Assembly: GCF_030272615.1 (NCBI RefSeq)
Contig: NC_081408.1
Location: forward strand, 68,241,546 to 68,305,545
Origin: Cryptomeria japonica
Lineage: Eukaryota > Streptophyta > Pinopsida > Cupressales > Cupressaceae
DNA: 64,000 nt
Direction: 5' to 3'
Part shown: positions 12,492 through 24,743 of the stretch, in pieces
Numbering within the stretch: the first letter of the stretch is position 1
Layout: each line of letters starts with the position of its first letter
The notes under the pieces: model-generated
Seen by the model: the letters and a program-made list of their open reading frames with translations, nothing else
Databases searched by the model: none
Told to the model about the DNA's origin: nothing
Translations under genes and position numbers: made by a program

Positions 12492-13988
12492 TTAGCATGA
12501 TTTTTTATACGTCCCAACAATCTCCACTCCATTCTGAAGTATATCTACCTCTAACATCCACATGCAATCTGAATCAGGTAACCCTTTCCATTTGACAAGA
12601 TAGTTCTTGTAGACTCCTTTCCTTGTCTTTTTTACTATCTTGGTATCCAAGATATGCTCTAACTCAGCCGGTTGACTAGGTGGAAAATCCTTTATCCAAT
12701 CTTCATGAGTCGGTGATGGCATGTCTATCTGATTTGTTGGTGACTCTCCCTTGTATGGATAGAGATCACATACATTAAAAATAGGAGATATCCCCAAGGT
12801 AGGAGGAAGTTCAACCTCATATGCATTCTGCCCATACTTGTGCACCACCTTGAGAGGTCCAATTTTCTTCATCATGAGCTTGATAGGGTGCCCTTTTGGA
12901 AGTCTCTCCTTCCTAAGGTATGCCAGCACCAAGTCTCCTACTTTATATTGTACCTTCCTCCTCATTTTATCAACTTGAACCTTATATTGCTCAGATTTTT
13001 GTTGTAAGGACTGCTTTACCTTATCATGCGCCTCTTTAATACCTTCTACAAAGTTCTCCCCTTGTGCACTCTTGGGTGACATTGAACTAAGATCTCTGAG
13101 CTCTAATATACCCCTAGGATTGAATCCATGCACTATCTCAAAAGTACTTTTACCTGTGCTACGGTTCACTGAGTCATTATATGCATATTCTGCCTGTCCA
13201 AGTACTAGATCCCAAGTCTGCCCATGTTGTTTGGTAAGACATCTTAGCAAGTTACCCAATGACCGGTTGACTACCTCTATCTGACCATCTGATTGAGGAT
13301 GATAGGCAAATGAGAAAGATAACTTGGTGCCCAACTTCCTCCAAAGTGTCCTCCAAAAGTGGCTCAAAAACTTCACAACTCTATCACTAACAATGTTGAT
13401 TGGAAGACCATGAATTCTGACTATCTCCTTGAAGAAGAGGCTTCCAATATAGGTGGCATCATTGGTGCTCTTGCAAGGTATGAAATGCATCATTTTGTTG
13501 AACCTATCTACCACCACATACACACTATCAAATCCTCTTGGTGCCCTAGGCAAGCCTAACACAAAATACATGCCCAAACATTCCCAAGGCCTCTGAGGTA
13601 TGACCAAGGGTTGATATAGACCTACATTACTTGAGGTTCCTTTTTCTCTTTGATAGATGGTACATTTCTCTACAAACCTTCTCACTTCTGATTGCATCTT
13701 GGGCCAATAGTAAAACCTACCAACCTGCTCCAAAGTCTTATCAATGCCAAAATGACCTCCTAGACCTTCTTCATGCTTCTCTTTAATAATATTTTGCCTC
13801 ATAGAACTTTGAGGTATGCAAAGAAGATGGCCTTTGAATAGAAAACCCTCTTGTATCATGTATTCTAAATAAGAGACATGTGAGGTGTTAGAAAAATCAA
13901 TACAAACATTATATATCTTTGCAAAATCCTTATCATCCTTGTAGAGGTCTTTTAACTCACTCAAACCCACACTTTGCAATTGAATCTC
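12492..13988 (-). pseudogene. Chromovirus integrase with C-terminal chromodomain (element D)
   Basis: The open frame of about 495 residues contains, in order, an HHCC zinc-binding domain, the integrase core, an SH3-like stretch (KVGDLVLAYL) and a chromodomain (YLVKWKGLPDSD). The chromodomain normally directs integration to marked chromatin and defines chromoviruses. Three features suggest loss of function. The last zinc ligand reads Tyr (CTIY for CxxC). The first catalytic Asp position reads Tyr (GMYFVLGLP). The upstream junction to RNase H is a TAG at 13989-13991. The second Asp (VSDR) and the Glu (DGQIEVVNR) remain. The C-terminus ends at TGA-type stop 12492-12494 without obvious truncation. 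Confidence 0.93.
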
Positions 13989-14395
13989 CTACATGGTCAT
14001 GATTCTCCTACTTAGTGCATCAGCTACTTTTTTGGTTGTCCCTTTCTTGTGTTTGATAGTGAATGTATAGGGTTGTAGGTACTCAACCCACTTTAGGTGT
14101 CTTTGGTTCAACTTATCTTTCCCATTGAGGAAACTAAGGGCATGGTTGTCAGTGAAGACTACAAATTGTTTGGGCAGCAAGTAATGACACCACTTTTTCA
14201 GTGCTTGAACCATTGCATACAACTCCAAGTCATATGTGGAGTACCTTTTCTTAGCTTCATTTAACTTTTCTGAGAAGAAAGCTATAGGATGTCCCTCTTG
14301 GCTTAAAACTGCCCATATCGCCCTTTGGCTTGCATCACATTCTACTATAAACAACTGATTGAAGTCAGGCAATCTAAGGGTTGGCAGCTCTACTA
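13989..14395 (-). pseudogene. RNase H domain of element D
   Basis: The frame carries the Ty3/gypsy RNase H signature: VECDASQRAIWAVLSQ, the E of YDLELYAMV, FTDNHALSFL and the final ADALSRR. It would degrade the RNA strand of the RNA-DNA hybrid. It is in the same frame as the integrase that follows, separated by a TAG at 13989-13991. A one-base frameshift near 14395 separates it from the RT thumb segment upstream; the intervening frame shows two adjacent stops. Confidence 0.92.
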
Positions 14396-14651
14396 TATCT
14401 TGGTTTTCAACATTTCAAACCCCTTATTGGCTTCCTCTATCCACTTAAAGTGACATTTAATCCCTCCTTTAATGGTATTGAGAATAGGAGCACAAACATG
14501 GCTAAAGTTTCTCACAAATTTCCTATAAAAAGATGTCATTCCATGAAAGCTTCTAACTTCACTTATGTCCGTAGGGATAGGCCAATTAAGTATTGCTTCC
14601 ACTGTACTTGGATCCATCTTTAAACATCCATGAGAAATAACAAAACCAAGG
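14393..14651 (-). pseudogene. RT C-terminal (thumb/connection) segment of element D
   Basis: The residues read as a typical gypsy connection region: NWPIPTDISEVRSFHGM followed by SFYRKFVRNFSHVCAPI. The segment continues from the RT palm at 33566-34127; element A interrupts it exactly at the CAAGG duplication. Its own frame ends in stops near 14393, where the frameshift to the RNase H lies. Confidence 0.9.
14647..14651. repeat. Target-site duplication CAAGG, left of element A
   Basis: CAAGG directly precedes the TG that opens A's 5' LTR; the same five bases follow its 3' LTR at 33566-33570. Five bases is the usual Ty3/gypsy duplication. Confidence 0.95.
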
Positions 14652-15183
14652 TGTAGTCACATAAATCTGTCCACTTAATTAAATGAATACTTAGTATTTA
14701 TTTGATTATTTAACCATCAATCAATAATTAATTAAATTAATATATTTAATTAATTCATCTTAACCCTCTTCTCCTATTAATTAAATAAATTATTCAATTT
14801 ATTTGATTTAATTCATTTAACCAAATTCAGACCATTAATTAAATAAATAAATCATATTTATTTAATTAAATCTTCTCTCACATTTAAATAAATTAATATT
14901 TATTTAAATTCCCCCAAAATCCCACCTCTCACATTTAAATAAATAAATCATTTATTTAAAATCACCTTTATCCTCCACCCACTTGTATTTTCCTACAAAA
15001 GCAAGTTGCACAACTATTATTTATTTACTAGCAATTGCACCTTGGTGTGCAATGGGTACGCCGAATAAGTGTGGAAGTTTAATTGCATTTTTCTTTGGTC
15101 TATATTTTGTATACATTTGTGTTGTACATAATGTGAATTAGTAGGTCATCTGTCTAAGTGATGTTGTTTGTGCAATAGGTGTC

Positions 15184-15830
15184 TCAATGGAGAAATGATA
15201 ACAAAAATAGAACCTTTGAATAAGAAGATAATTAGGCTTGGAATAGGGAAAGAGGGAAGAACGAGAGAGTTAAAGGAGGAGAGAATGAGACAGAGGGGTA
15301 AGTAGATTGAGATAGAGGCAGAGATGAAGTTGGAGATAGAGATGGAGATGGACAAAGAGAGGGACATGGAGAGGAGAGGGAAAATTAAAGAGAGGGTATA
15401 AAGACAGGAGAGAAATGTAGAGAGAGGAAGAGATATGAAGTGATATATAGAGAGGGTTATAGAGGGGGAGATATATAGAGGTGGAGAAAGATGTAGAGAT
15501 AATGAGACAAATATGGAGAAATATGGAAGAGGGAATATGAATATATAGAAATAACAAATATGCAAATGGATAGGTATAGAGGTATAGGAAGACACAAAGA
15601 GAAAGAGGGGGGGTGAGGGAATCAAATAGATGAATAGATAGAGATAGATAGAGGAATAGGGAGGGTGTAAAGGAGGAGGAAATAGAGAGGGCAAGATAGA
15701 GAGAAAGGGGAAGTAAGGGAGAGAGAGAGATAGGTAGAGGAGGGATGGATATGAGGTGGGAGAGAAGTAGAGATAAAGGTATGGAAGGAGAGAGAGAGAG
15801 AAGTGGGAGGGAGTAAGAGGTAGTTCAATC

Positions 15831-15894
<64 letters not shown>

Positions 15895-16200
15895 AGATTA
15901 GGGAAAGAGATAAAGAGAGGGAGAGATAGATTGATAAGGAGATAGAGGTAGATAAATATGTGGATAGAAAGAGATATACAAAGAGAGTGATATAGATAGA
16001 TGGAGAGATATAGGGATTAAAAAAATAGACCAAATTTTTTCCTGGTTGAGATTTCACACCTCTTTGGCATACACATTGTACAATAAGGTACTATATAAAG
16101 AAGTAGAGAGATAGAGGTAGATCAGGTTAGAAAGGGACATGGAGAGGAGCAAGACGGAGATAGATAGAGAAAGGAGGAGATGAAGATAGATATATAGGTT
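15184..16200 (+). repeat. Purine-rich GA tract with (GA)n microsatellite
   Basis: Most of this kilobase is A and G on the plus strand (GAGATAGAGA, GAGGAGAGG and similar). A pure (AG)n run of about 28 units lies at 15832-15888. Frames on the minus strand give only Ser/Leu/Pro low-complexity peptides and are not genes. Confidence 0.9.
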
Positions 16201-17433
16201 TGGTCAACACCCACAATTCAAATACTTCCTATTGAATATACTCATGTGTTTGTCCAAAAACAACTAGGTGGTTCTTTGCCTACAACAATAGGGGGGGGGA
16301 ATTCAATCACCTCCCTTTTTATTGTGAATACTCTTCACATATTTGGCAGTACCTCCTTATGAAGTTAAGTATGATAGAAATATTTCCTAAGACTTTTGTT
16401 ACACACTTATTTAAGTGGCAATGTAGTTTTAAGCATCTCTCATTCTTTTAGAAAACTAATTTTGCTTACACTATTTTGGGGCATTTGGCTAGAATGCAAA
16501 TATAAGATTTTTCATGACTTTAGTGAACCTTGGGAGAGGATTTAATCATGCATCAAATCTTTGATATGGGCTTTTGTGCCTCCTCTAGATCAAATTATCT
16601 TTTACTCCCTCTAATTTCAAGGTTGTTGTGATGTCTGCTTTGTAGATTCAACCTCTCTACCTTATTCATGGGATAGTAGATAAAATTGGGGTAAGAGCTA
16701 TTGTCTATTAGAAAAAATCTCCCTCCAATTTTTCTAGAAACGAATTTTAATGAAACCTTGAAAAATAATCTAAATGATTTAGGATAGGGGATTACCATAG
16801 GAGTTACTCAAATAGATTGATTTTTGCCATGCCTTTCTTGTTAGGCCATAATTCTAATACTAAGAAAGAATGGAAAGTATCGGTACAATGTTCTAAGATT
16901 ATCTTAAGGGACTCTATTAATTACATAGGGATTGGACAAGAAATTATCTAGGTACTCAAAATGTATTAAGATGGCTCATTTTCTTGGCCAGCCAAGGAGT
17001 GGGGCTCATGCCTTCGACAACAAAAATTAGTGACCATTCGATTTCTCTCGAACATTTACCCATCCATAGTGTATGTCAATTCATTTTTGTGCACTCATTT
17101 GCTCAACTTCGATGACAAAAGATTGTTATTTGCTATCGGTTCTCCTTCTCACCATGGCAGATAGATCCTCTAGTGGGGGCTGTGATTGCCAACGAAAGTC
17201 TCCTCTATATTTTCTCACAGCCTTTTCAGGGTATCCTGAGCATGATCAACAAGTCCTGGCTCAAATAGAGTTGAAAACATGGGTGCCTTATGTTTTTGGA
17301 GGACCATTCCAATGGATTTTATAGCAAAATCGAACATGCTAGTTCTAAAATCAGTACGCAGGCGCCGAGGAAGCAATCGGCGGGGATTCTACATAGATTA
17401 CTTATTTCATATATGCCATGTTTTCATGTCTAG

Positions 17434-17588
17434 GAAGGCATGACGGGATTTTGACGGCTGGATCGATGGGTGAAGATTATACATCGTTGGAGCTTAATCC
17501 CCTGATCACTACAACAGAAGATGTTATAGTGGAAAATCTTGCTACTGCTGCTTATGAGGGACGCTACTCATGCTCGTGTCCATTATGA
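17434..17588 (+). pseudogene. Possible captured exon of a host gene
   Basis: After a TCTAG that could be a splice acceptor (AG at 17432-17433), an open frame of about 51 codons runs to TGA at 17586-17588. An internal ATG lies at 17466. The peptide has ordinary codon use and mixed composition (SMGEDYTSLELNPLITTTED and onward), unlike the surrounding low-complexity sequence. I do not recognise the family. Its place inside a Helitron-like insertion suggests gene-fragment capture, but this is inference. Confidence 0.3.
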
Positions 17589-18920
17589 CTTAAAAATTCA
17601 TTGATACTGTTACAAATCAATCTTGCTATCAGTCTGATCCAAAGATCCAATGCACTTCATCATTTAGCCGTTAGAGGCATGTCCCGTAGCAAGGAGCAGC
17701 TTCAAAAGTTAAGTTGGCAGTTGATAGCTACAGGCAGAAATTCACATTGAATGTGTGAATTGATTTGAGAGATGAGTCAACAGTACCTCGCCTGGAGATG
17801 ACATAGGTAATGGCATAGATGACAGTGGCGCATTCAATAACTACAATCCAGCAAGAAACATTTCAACACGTTGAAAAATGAATGGCAACGATTCATGGAA
17901 TGGTCTTGCAGTACCTTCAAGAGTTTATCAGTCATTGATTTGAAGCCGGAGGTCGTTCCTCTCAAATAGAGAACGACTTCGGCGTAAAAATCCTATTTAT
18001 CCTCACCCACTTGAAACCTTTAATGGTTTCCCTTAAAGTATTCAAACTTGATGGCTTTAAAGTCTTCAAACTTGATGGCTTCCTTCTATAGTCTTCTTAA
18101 GACTTTAATGGTTTTCCTTAAAGTCTTCAAGCCTTTAATGGTTTCCCTCAAAGTCTTCAAGCATTTTAATGCTTTATCTTCATTTTTCTCATTTAAATAA
18201 ATTAATATTTATTTGAATATTTATCCAAATGCAAATTACACCATTTAATTGAAATAAATGATTTTATTTTAATTGAAAATACCAAAATTTCTCCCACTTG
18301 CATTTTCCTACAAAATCCACTTGCATGCCTAAACCCCTTCTAGAATTTTTTAATCACTTCTAAATAACCTAACCCCTTCTCTAAACTTTGTCACATTCCT
18401 AAGCAAAAAGGAAGTCACTTCTCAAACCCTCAAAGTCTTTGATAACCATTAAAGGCTTCAACCTTCAACCACTAAATGGCTCAAAGTCTTTGATAACCAT
18501 TGAAGGCTTTCAACCTTCAACCACTTAATCCCCAAAGTCTCCAATAACCATTAATGGTTACCTCAAACCCTCCCACATGGTTAAAACATTTGTTTTGACT
18601 CAACCTCTACCCAACCCAAAGGTCTCATCAGGCCATTAATGTTTTGACCATGATTATCTCTTAAACATTTGCACAAAGGTTTATCCTTGGATTAACTCTT
18701 AATCCAGTGGGTAATCTTAATTTGGAATTGACCCTTAGCCTCTAGATAACCATGAGGTCTTCTCAGGCCTTTAATGCCTCCAACCTCTTCTCTCAACCCA
18801 ATCTTATGTTGACACTTGTCACCATTTCATTGGTGCAAATTGTGCACATGGATCCCCAACTTTCAAGCTTGACCCTTGATTAAACCTTTCAATCCTGGCC
18901 ATCCATTGCTCCATTTTTCC

Positions 18921-18928
18921 TATAAATA
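18921..18928 (+). promoter_or_regulatory. TATA box in the 5' LTR of element A
   Basis: TATAAATA lies about 455 bp before the LTR end. The same box is at 33106-33113 in the 3' LTR and at 57743-57750 in the B LTR. Transcription start would be some 30 bp downstream. Confidence 0.75.
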
Positions 18929-19382
18929 GAGCCCATTCCTTCATAATCCAGATCCTGAAAACTTGTATGCATTTAGGCTATAGACATTTTTAGAGAGCAT
19001 TTAGCATAGCATAACTAAAATCTTGTCTTTTTGGTAAAATCAATCATTTTAGCATCAATAGCATAGTATTTAGCTTTTCATTTCATATTTGAAGCTTAAT
19101 ATTAAATCTCAATCCTCCATAAGCATCCATAGTGCAAAAAGCTGCTGAGAGCTACACTATTTTGGAACTTGGAGAGGAGAGGAACAAGGGAGGAGCAACT
19201 ATGAGCATCTTGATTAGCTATTTTATTCTATGTTTATATGCTTTTTATTTCATGCTTCATATCTCTCTTGATATGCCTGTTTAGGATAATCTTTTGTTGC
19301 TAACACTAACGTTTGTTTCTTGTGCTCTTGTGTGTGTGTTGCCATCAAACAGATTTTCTAATCCTTTTTGCAGAGCATCATT

Positions 19383-19402
19383 TGGTGAACCCGACGTGAA
19401 TC
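19383..19402 (+). other. Primer-binding site of element A (tRNA-Trp type)
   Basis: TGGTGAACCCGACGTGAATC begins two bases after the LTR. It is the exact complement of the 3' end of plant tRNA-Trp (CCA) as I remember it, including the added CCA. The same 20 bases follow the LTRs of B and C. Confidence 0.8.
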
Positions 19403-22087
19403 CAAACACCAAAGAGATCAACTTTTTTTTTTAACCAATAACATGTTTGAATGTTGAAAATGTCACACAGGTTGCGCTTTTGACACTGTTTTGGTGCGTT
19501 TGACATTATTTTGGCGCTATTCACCCTATTTCAGTGCTTTTTCCTTCTCTGTCTTTCCCTTTCTTTTAGTGCGTTTGTGTTAAATAGTGCCTCTGTTCAA
19601 ACACAGACTAGCGCTATTGTAACAAAACGTTGTACAAATCACCTTGTAACCAAAAAAAAAAAAAAATTAGGCTTGTAGAAGCCCACCAAATAGGCGGATT
19701 TTACTAACTATTTTTCTCTTTTGTGCTTATTTAAATTAGATTAAAAAGTAGATTTATATTTTTTTACTAACTTGTTTTTTAAGTTGGTTTTAAAAATGAA
19801 TTCACTTTTTATTTTGGTTTAAAATTAACTTCACATTTCAAATTTGGGCTTTTAAAAAAGAATCACACATTTGTTTGGGGCTCTTAAAAAGAATTTCATT
19901 GTTCCAAGGTAAAAAGAACCACAAACTTATACAAAAACAACTTTATTTTTTTTTGCAAGTTAGGAAACAAACTTCATTTTGGTGCTTAAAATCAACAAGG
20001 CAAATTTTATTTCTTGCATCAAGATAAAACTCACAATCCACACTTCCATTTTTGGTGCAAATAAAATTCACAATCAACTTGTCTCATTTTTAAAGCAATT
20101 TTACTTCATGCAAACGTGTTTTTCATTAAGTTGACCAGGATTTTCAAATTCTAGTTTACTCAAACAATTGCCTTTGAAAATTAAAAAGAACACCATGATT
20201 GTTGGAGCAACATCTCCAAATAGTTAGATCACATTGCAATGATAGATTAAAAAGAACAAGTGTTTTTTGTGCTTGGCACACTTGTGCAAAGAGTTGGTCG
20301 AGTGGTCCTACTTCTAACACACACTATCCCTTGGCTTTCGTGGTCCTAGGTGCAAGATAAAAGTGTTAGTAACACTCAAATTTTATCTTTTTAAGAGAGG
20401 CCTGCCAAGGGATCGATACTCTTGGGAATGACCTCGAGCGGTAAATCCTTCGAGCCGCTATAGAAATCAGGTGAGAGCGAAAGTTGTAGCCTTGGGTATA
20501 GCTGTTCCTACAACGTAACTGGCCGAAAGGACAAATGGGCCCTACCACCAGTTACAAGGCTCTTAAGTGAGTCACTGCAGAATGAACTTATGTCCAAAAA
20601 CATCGAACATGACTAAACACCTTTAAATAGTATCCCACCCATTCTATTGATTGAGGATATTTGAGATATAATTTAGTGCAAGAGCATAGATGGTTTTGCT
20701 CCCAAGATACTCACCATACATATTTCCTTGAGTAGAAACATAGCTTTTTGAAAAGTCAGTTGTGGCTTGATAAAAGTGGTGACTCCCCCATCATAGGGAT
20801 CATCTATTTGTTATGCTTGTGCAAGACTTAGTATATCACATCCTTACCTGCCACGGCGGGATTCATAAGGTATGTAGTACCAAAGTCGAAGAAATATCAA
20901 GATGTGGGCTAAATTTATCACAACTGGCCATTTGACCTTAGGGATAAAAAGTGTTTGAAGTGTGTTCATTTTAAAGACCAAGTGCAAATTGAGCCGACTT
21001 CAGGCTTTGGAAATACTCCTTAAAATACATCTAAAGGAAGGGTCAAAAACAAGTCCAAAGGATTGGGTTGATCTAGACCCATACTCATTTGTGCCTTTGA
21101 GGCAACATTCTTGTGTTTGTGTGCTTGCTTTGTTTTCTTGTCAAAGAAAAATCAGAAAATCAATCCCAAAAACACAGTATTCATCCAACATTTCTCAAAA
21201 ACAAACAAAAATACCAAAAACAAAGTGCAAACAACAAAGAGACAAATTTTATGACCATTCTTCACATCTTGCGAAAGAAGAAGTGTCATCAGAATATCAA
21301 CTTGAAAAGGAGACCATTAAGCTCAAAGGCTTTGATCAAAAGGAGGAAATTCTTCTATCTCAATAGACAAATTTTTGTCTCACATAGAGTCTTTCTACAT
21401 CGCATGCGTCTATACCTTCAAGGTAAAACAAACGAGTTTGATTCAGAATAATTGAACCACGGAGCTTTTTATGCAATATAGAGCTCTGAGTTATCACAAA
21501 AATCACGGAGGAAAGATTAATCCCAACTTCTTCCCAAACATCCGTATCACCTACAACATAGCTCGAGAAGTGCCACCAATGCCTGAAAGGGAAGAAGTAG
21601 AGTTTGTTCCATTTGTAACACAAAGTTTTTATTGAAGTTGAAAACAAAACATCCTTCATCTCATTCATACATCATTATTCCATCATTAATCCATCCCAAA
21701 ACTCTCAAAACATTAAGAGGTTCTTGTCCCAAGATTCCTTTTTTAGATATTGCTTGAAATCAAACACATCACATCACTTTTTAGATTGTTTCTACATCTA
21801 GGATAAGCTCATCCTAAGAGACACATCTACGCAGGGTAAAACTAGTTCATGAGTGAATCCTCTCATTACTAGGTAGTCAAAATCTGTAACACATCTCATA
21901 TTTCTCTACACCTTATCACATCCAAACTCCTCAAAACAAACAAGCAATTCAAAGAAGGAATTTCGGTTACATCTACCTTAAAGTGGTAGAGATCCCCATA
22001 CAACACAAATCACCAACCATCAATCTTTCATTTCATCGACAACTCATCATCATCTTCAATCAACTTCAACAAAAACTTGCAAGCAAA
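19403..22087 (+). other. Leader of element A (2.7 kb)
   Basis: The stretch between the primer site and gag is mostly A/T-rich with poly-A and poly-T runs. A less AT-rich block at about 20280-20560 is conserved in B at 59090-59370. The only frame of note is the small basic ORF at 21251. Packaging and dimerisation signals are expected here, but none can be named from sequence alone. Confidence 0.7.
21251..21451 (+). pseudogene. Small basic leader ORF, truncated copy in element A
   Basis: ATG at 21251 opens a frame of 66 codons before TAA at 21449-21451. In element B the matching frame continues to 127 residues because that codon is TCA. A extra T shortly after the stop also shifts A's frame. 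The N-terminal half is rich in Lys and Arg (RKKKCHQN, IKRRKFF). Extra ORFs upstream of gag are known in Ogre/Tat elements. No domain is recognised. Confidence 0.4.
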
Positions 22088-23700
22088 ATAGCTCAAACCC
22101 GATCACGGTCAAGGCAACAAGAAATAGAAATTGAGGAAGAAGAAGACGAAAATCTCAATGAATTTCAAGAAGCACTTGGAGGAAATATAAATGATGAAAA
22201 ACCCAAGTACTCCAACTCCTTCAACAATCGAAAGGGTTCAGCATAACCCTCACTTTAACAGATTGTTTGATGAAATACTCAGGAGCAATGCGGATGCTCG
22301 CTTCTTAAAACTCGCTCAAGAAGGAGCAAAACTCCCCTCTGACTTTGATCTTGCCCAATTAAGACAAGCATCAGAAAGACAAAGTCACCATGAAGAGGAA
22401 AGAGGTAGAGATCCCATCAGATATAACATTCCTCGAGGTAACCCACCACCTCCTCCTCCAAATGAAATGGAGATGTTGCAGCAACAAGTCGAGAATCTCG
22501 CCCAACAACTTCATAGTGGTGTTAAGACCAATCAATTCTCACTTAACGACATCTGTCCCTATCCTTTTGATAGGAATCTTTATATGCCACCCTTTCCACA
22601 CGGGTTCGAAACACCAAAATTTGAAAAATATAGAGGAAAGGGTGATCCTCGTGATCATGTTAGAGAATTTCATTCCGCTTGTCTTGAAGTGGCATATGAA
22701 GACACATACCTAATGCGCCTTTTTCCCCAAAGCTTGGGAGGAACAACCACATCATGGTTTTCCCGACTACCAGGTGGCATTAGAACATTTGAGGAACTCA
22801 TCCAGAAGTTCCTATCTCATTACTCTTATAATATTGAATGCGACATCACCATGGCTGATCTGTGCAATACCAAACAAAAACCAGGTGAACTATTCTCAGT
22901 ATTCCTGCAACGATGGCGCCAAATGTCTAGCAGATGTTCTCTTCAGTTACCTGAATGAGAACTAGTGGAAATTTTCATTTCCAACTTAAACGAAGAAATG
23001 GAATTTCACCTGGATGTCAAAGACACAGACACTTTTAACGATATGATCACCAAGGGTTTAAAATGTGAAAGGGCACTCATCAAGAAAGGACTCGTCAAAA
23101 TCTTTAATGAACCAAAAGATGGTCCTCGCCCACGCTTCAATAGTGATAAACCAAGCTTCTAGAATAAAAACAAGAATATTGTCAACGATGGGGTTGTGGA
23201 TGCCCGAACTATCCAAAATGCACAACCTGTGGTTCGGTTTGCAGGACAAAATCCTCCACCTCAGAACAACACAAATGTTCCTTCTAATCAAGGCCACATC
23301 ACATCTCACGATGAACCTAGACCTCGTCAGCAAAAACAAAAACGCACATACACTCCCTTAGGGGAACCCATTGAAACAGTGTTGCAACAACTCATTTCTC
23401 AAAATTTGATCACTCTACCTAAGCTATCAAACTATGAGCCTCAAGTCAAACCGGCATGGTGGAGAGATACTGAACACTGTGAGTTCCATCAAGGAAGAGG
23501 ACACAAGACAAGTAATTGTCACCGATTGAAAGATCTCATTCAGGATCTTATTGATCGAGGAGAAATTGAAATTGAAGGACATGACCCAAAAACGACCAAT
23601 AATGATCATCTGATGTTCAAGAATCCACTTCCATCACAAGATCAAAGGGGTCCTTCCACTTCCCGGCGAGGCACTGATACCACTGATTATACACAGGTTG
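22088..23700 (+). pseudogene. gag of element A (capsid and zinc-knuckle region), broken
   Basis: This would be the structural protein of the particle. The start codon of B (ATG) reads ATA here (22088-22090). One extra A near 22195 shifts the frame relative to B; from there the frame stays open apart from TGA at 22956-22958 and TAG at 23160-23162, where B has CGA and TGG. The retrotransposon gag domain is at about 22610-22955 (FEKYRGKGDPRDHVREF, TSWFSRLPGGI). A variant zinc knuckle CEFHQGRGHKTSNC lies at 23478-23519, with His where classical CCHC knuckles have the second Cys; this form is common in plant Tat elements. Confidence 0.92.
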
Positions 23701-24743
23701 CGTATAACTATACTATAAATCATCTGTATGATGCCAGTGAACAAATTGCAACTATAACCTTCAAAAATCCCACCTCAAATTGCAATCTTGTTACACGTCA
23801 TGGCAAGGTCACCATCAAGGCAGCTCCACAGGGCACCACCTCCATCCCAAAGCAGTACAATCTTGTGGAACACTTAGATAAAACGCCTGCGCTTATATCC
23901 ATTTTAGAGCTATTGCGCCTATCGCCATCTCATAAAACAATCTTGGATCAAGCACTCCAAGAGGCGTCAGTCCCTGCAAACCTGAATACGGACCAGTTTC
24001 AAGCCATGGTTGGAACTCTAAAGTCATCACCTTGTCTCACTTTTTCCGAAAGTGACAACTCTTCCTTCCAACAACCTCATAATGCTTCGCTACACATTGA
24101 AGGCTTTATCAACCAACACAGGATCAAGCGAGTCTTGATAGATAATGGAGCAGGCCTAAACATTTGTACACTACAGTTGGTCATAGCAATGGGGTATGCA
24201 ATAGAATCAGTGGATCCTCGCAAGAAGATCACCATCAAGGCCTATGATGATGCAGAGTGTTCATCCAAAGGAGCTGTGGTACTACCAATCTGAGTGGGAC
24301 CTGTGGTAAAGCACATCATCTGTCAGGTTCTGGACCTTCCTCTGCCATATAATCTATTATTAGGGAGACCTTGGATACATGCCATGCAAGCTATTCCATC
24401 TACCTACCATCAATGTATCAAGTTCCCACATAACGGTACAGAGATCACAATCCTGGTCGATGCAAATCCCTTTGCATTTTGCCATAATATCAGCCATCAA
24501 CTAGAAATTATTGTTCCTAATAATAGGGAAGCCATTTCCTCCACATCATATGTAAGTCCCACCTCTCTTGCCAGTTCAAACACCCCTATACCCAAGCAAG
24601 AAAAGCTTAAGATGAAAGTAGCAGAGGAAGGTCCTGGAGAATACAACTTGAGTCAGCTTTTTTGTGTGGGACAAATGCCCACTTCTCCTAGAACACATGG
24701 TAAACCATAGCAGTTACTCCAACAACCACTAATCACGCCAGCA
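23701..24743 (+). pseudogene. Aspartic protease region of element A
   Basis: The protease cleaves the Gag-Pol precursor. The active site reads VLIDNGAGLNIC, with the catalytic Asp at 24141-24143, and the C-terminal fold motif [12 protein letters not shown] follows near 24350. Asp-Asn-Gly replaces the usual Asp-Thr/Ser-Gly; B and C share this, so it is not decay. Before the protease is a conserved helical segment (NLVEHLDKTPALISILELL) also seen in C. Stops TGA 24291-24293 and TAG 24708-24710 correspond to CGA and CAG in B. The frame is shared with gag and pol. Confidence 0.9.

Larger units (their letters stand above)
12492..14651 (-). mobile_element. Element D (Ty3/gypsy chromovirus), downstream half
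   Basis: RT end, RNase H, integrase and chromodomain are read on the minus strand. The upstream half is at 33566-35238 and the two are separated by element A. Keeping one copy of the CAAGG duplication, the D reading frame continues across the junction, which shows A inserted into D's RT gene. D's LTRs were not located: its 3' LTR must lie left of 12492, and its 5' end is cut off by Copia-2. Confidence 0.9.
15028..17987 (-). mobile_element. Helitron-like insertion in the 5' LTR of element A
   Basis: The interval is absent from the otherwise identical 3' LTR, so its borders are known to within about one or two A residues. Read on the minus strand it ends in CTAG followed by host T, preceded two bases upstream by a hairpin (ATTGCAC, six-base loop, GTGCAAT; 15034-15053), as in Helitron 3' ends. 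No target duplication is visible. The other end does not begin with the classical TC and the target is A/A rather than A/T. A second strong hairpin (17945-17983) sits at that end. No helicase gene is present, so it would be non-autonomous. The content is a purine-rich tract and a possible captured exon. Confidence 0.5.
14652..19380 (+). repeat. 5' LTR of element A, interrupted by an insertion at 15028-17987
   Basis: TGTAGTCAC opens it and GAGCATCA closes it, just before the primer site. The two parts (14652-15027 and 17988-19380) together match the 3' LTR almost base for base. The first part is rich in short AT palindromes (TTTAAATAAAT types). The second part carries related units around AAAGTCTTTGATAACCATT and AAGTCTTCAA, and the TATA box. 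Confidence 0.95.

Noticed and set aside
15146-16057. Long Ser/Leu/Pro-rich minus-strand frames
   Set aside because: They are shadows of the GA-rich plus strand; low complexity, no domain.
20281-20345. Possible tRNA gene: GGTCGAGTGGTC resembles a D-arm
   Set aside because: No acceptor stem, anticodon arm or T-arm can be completed around it.
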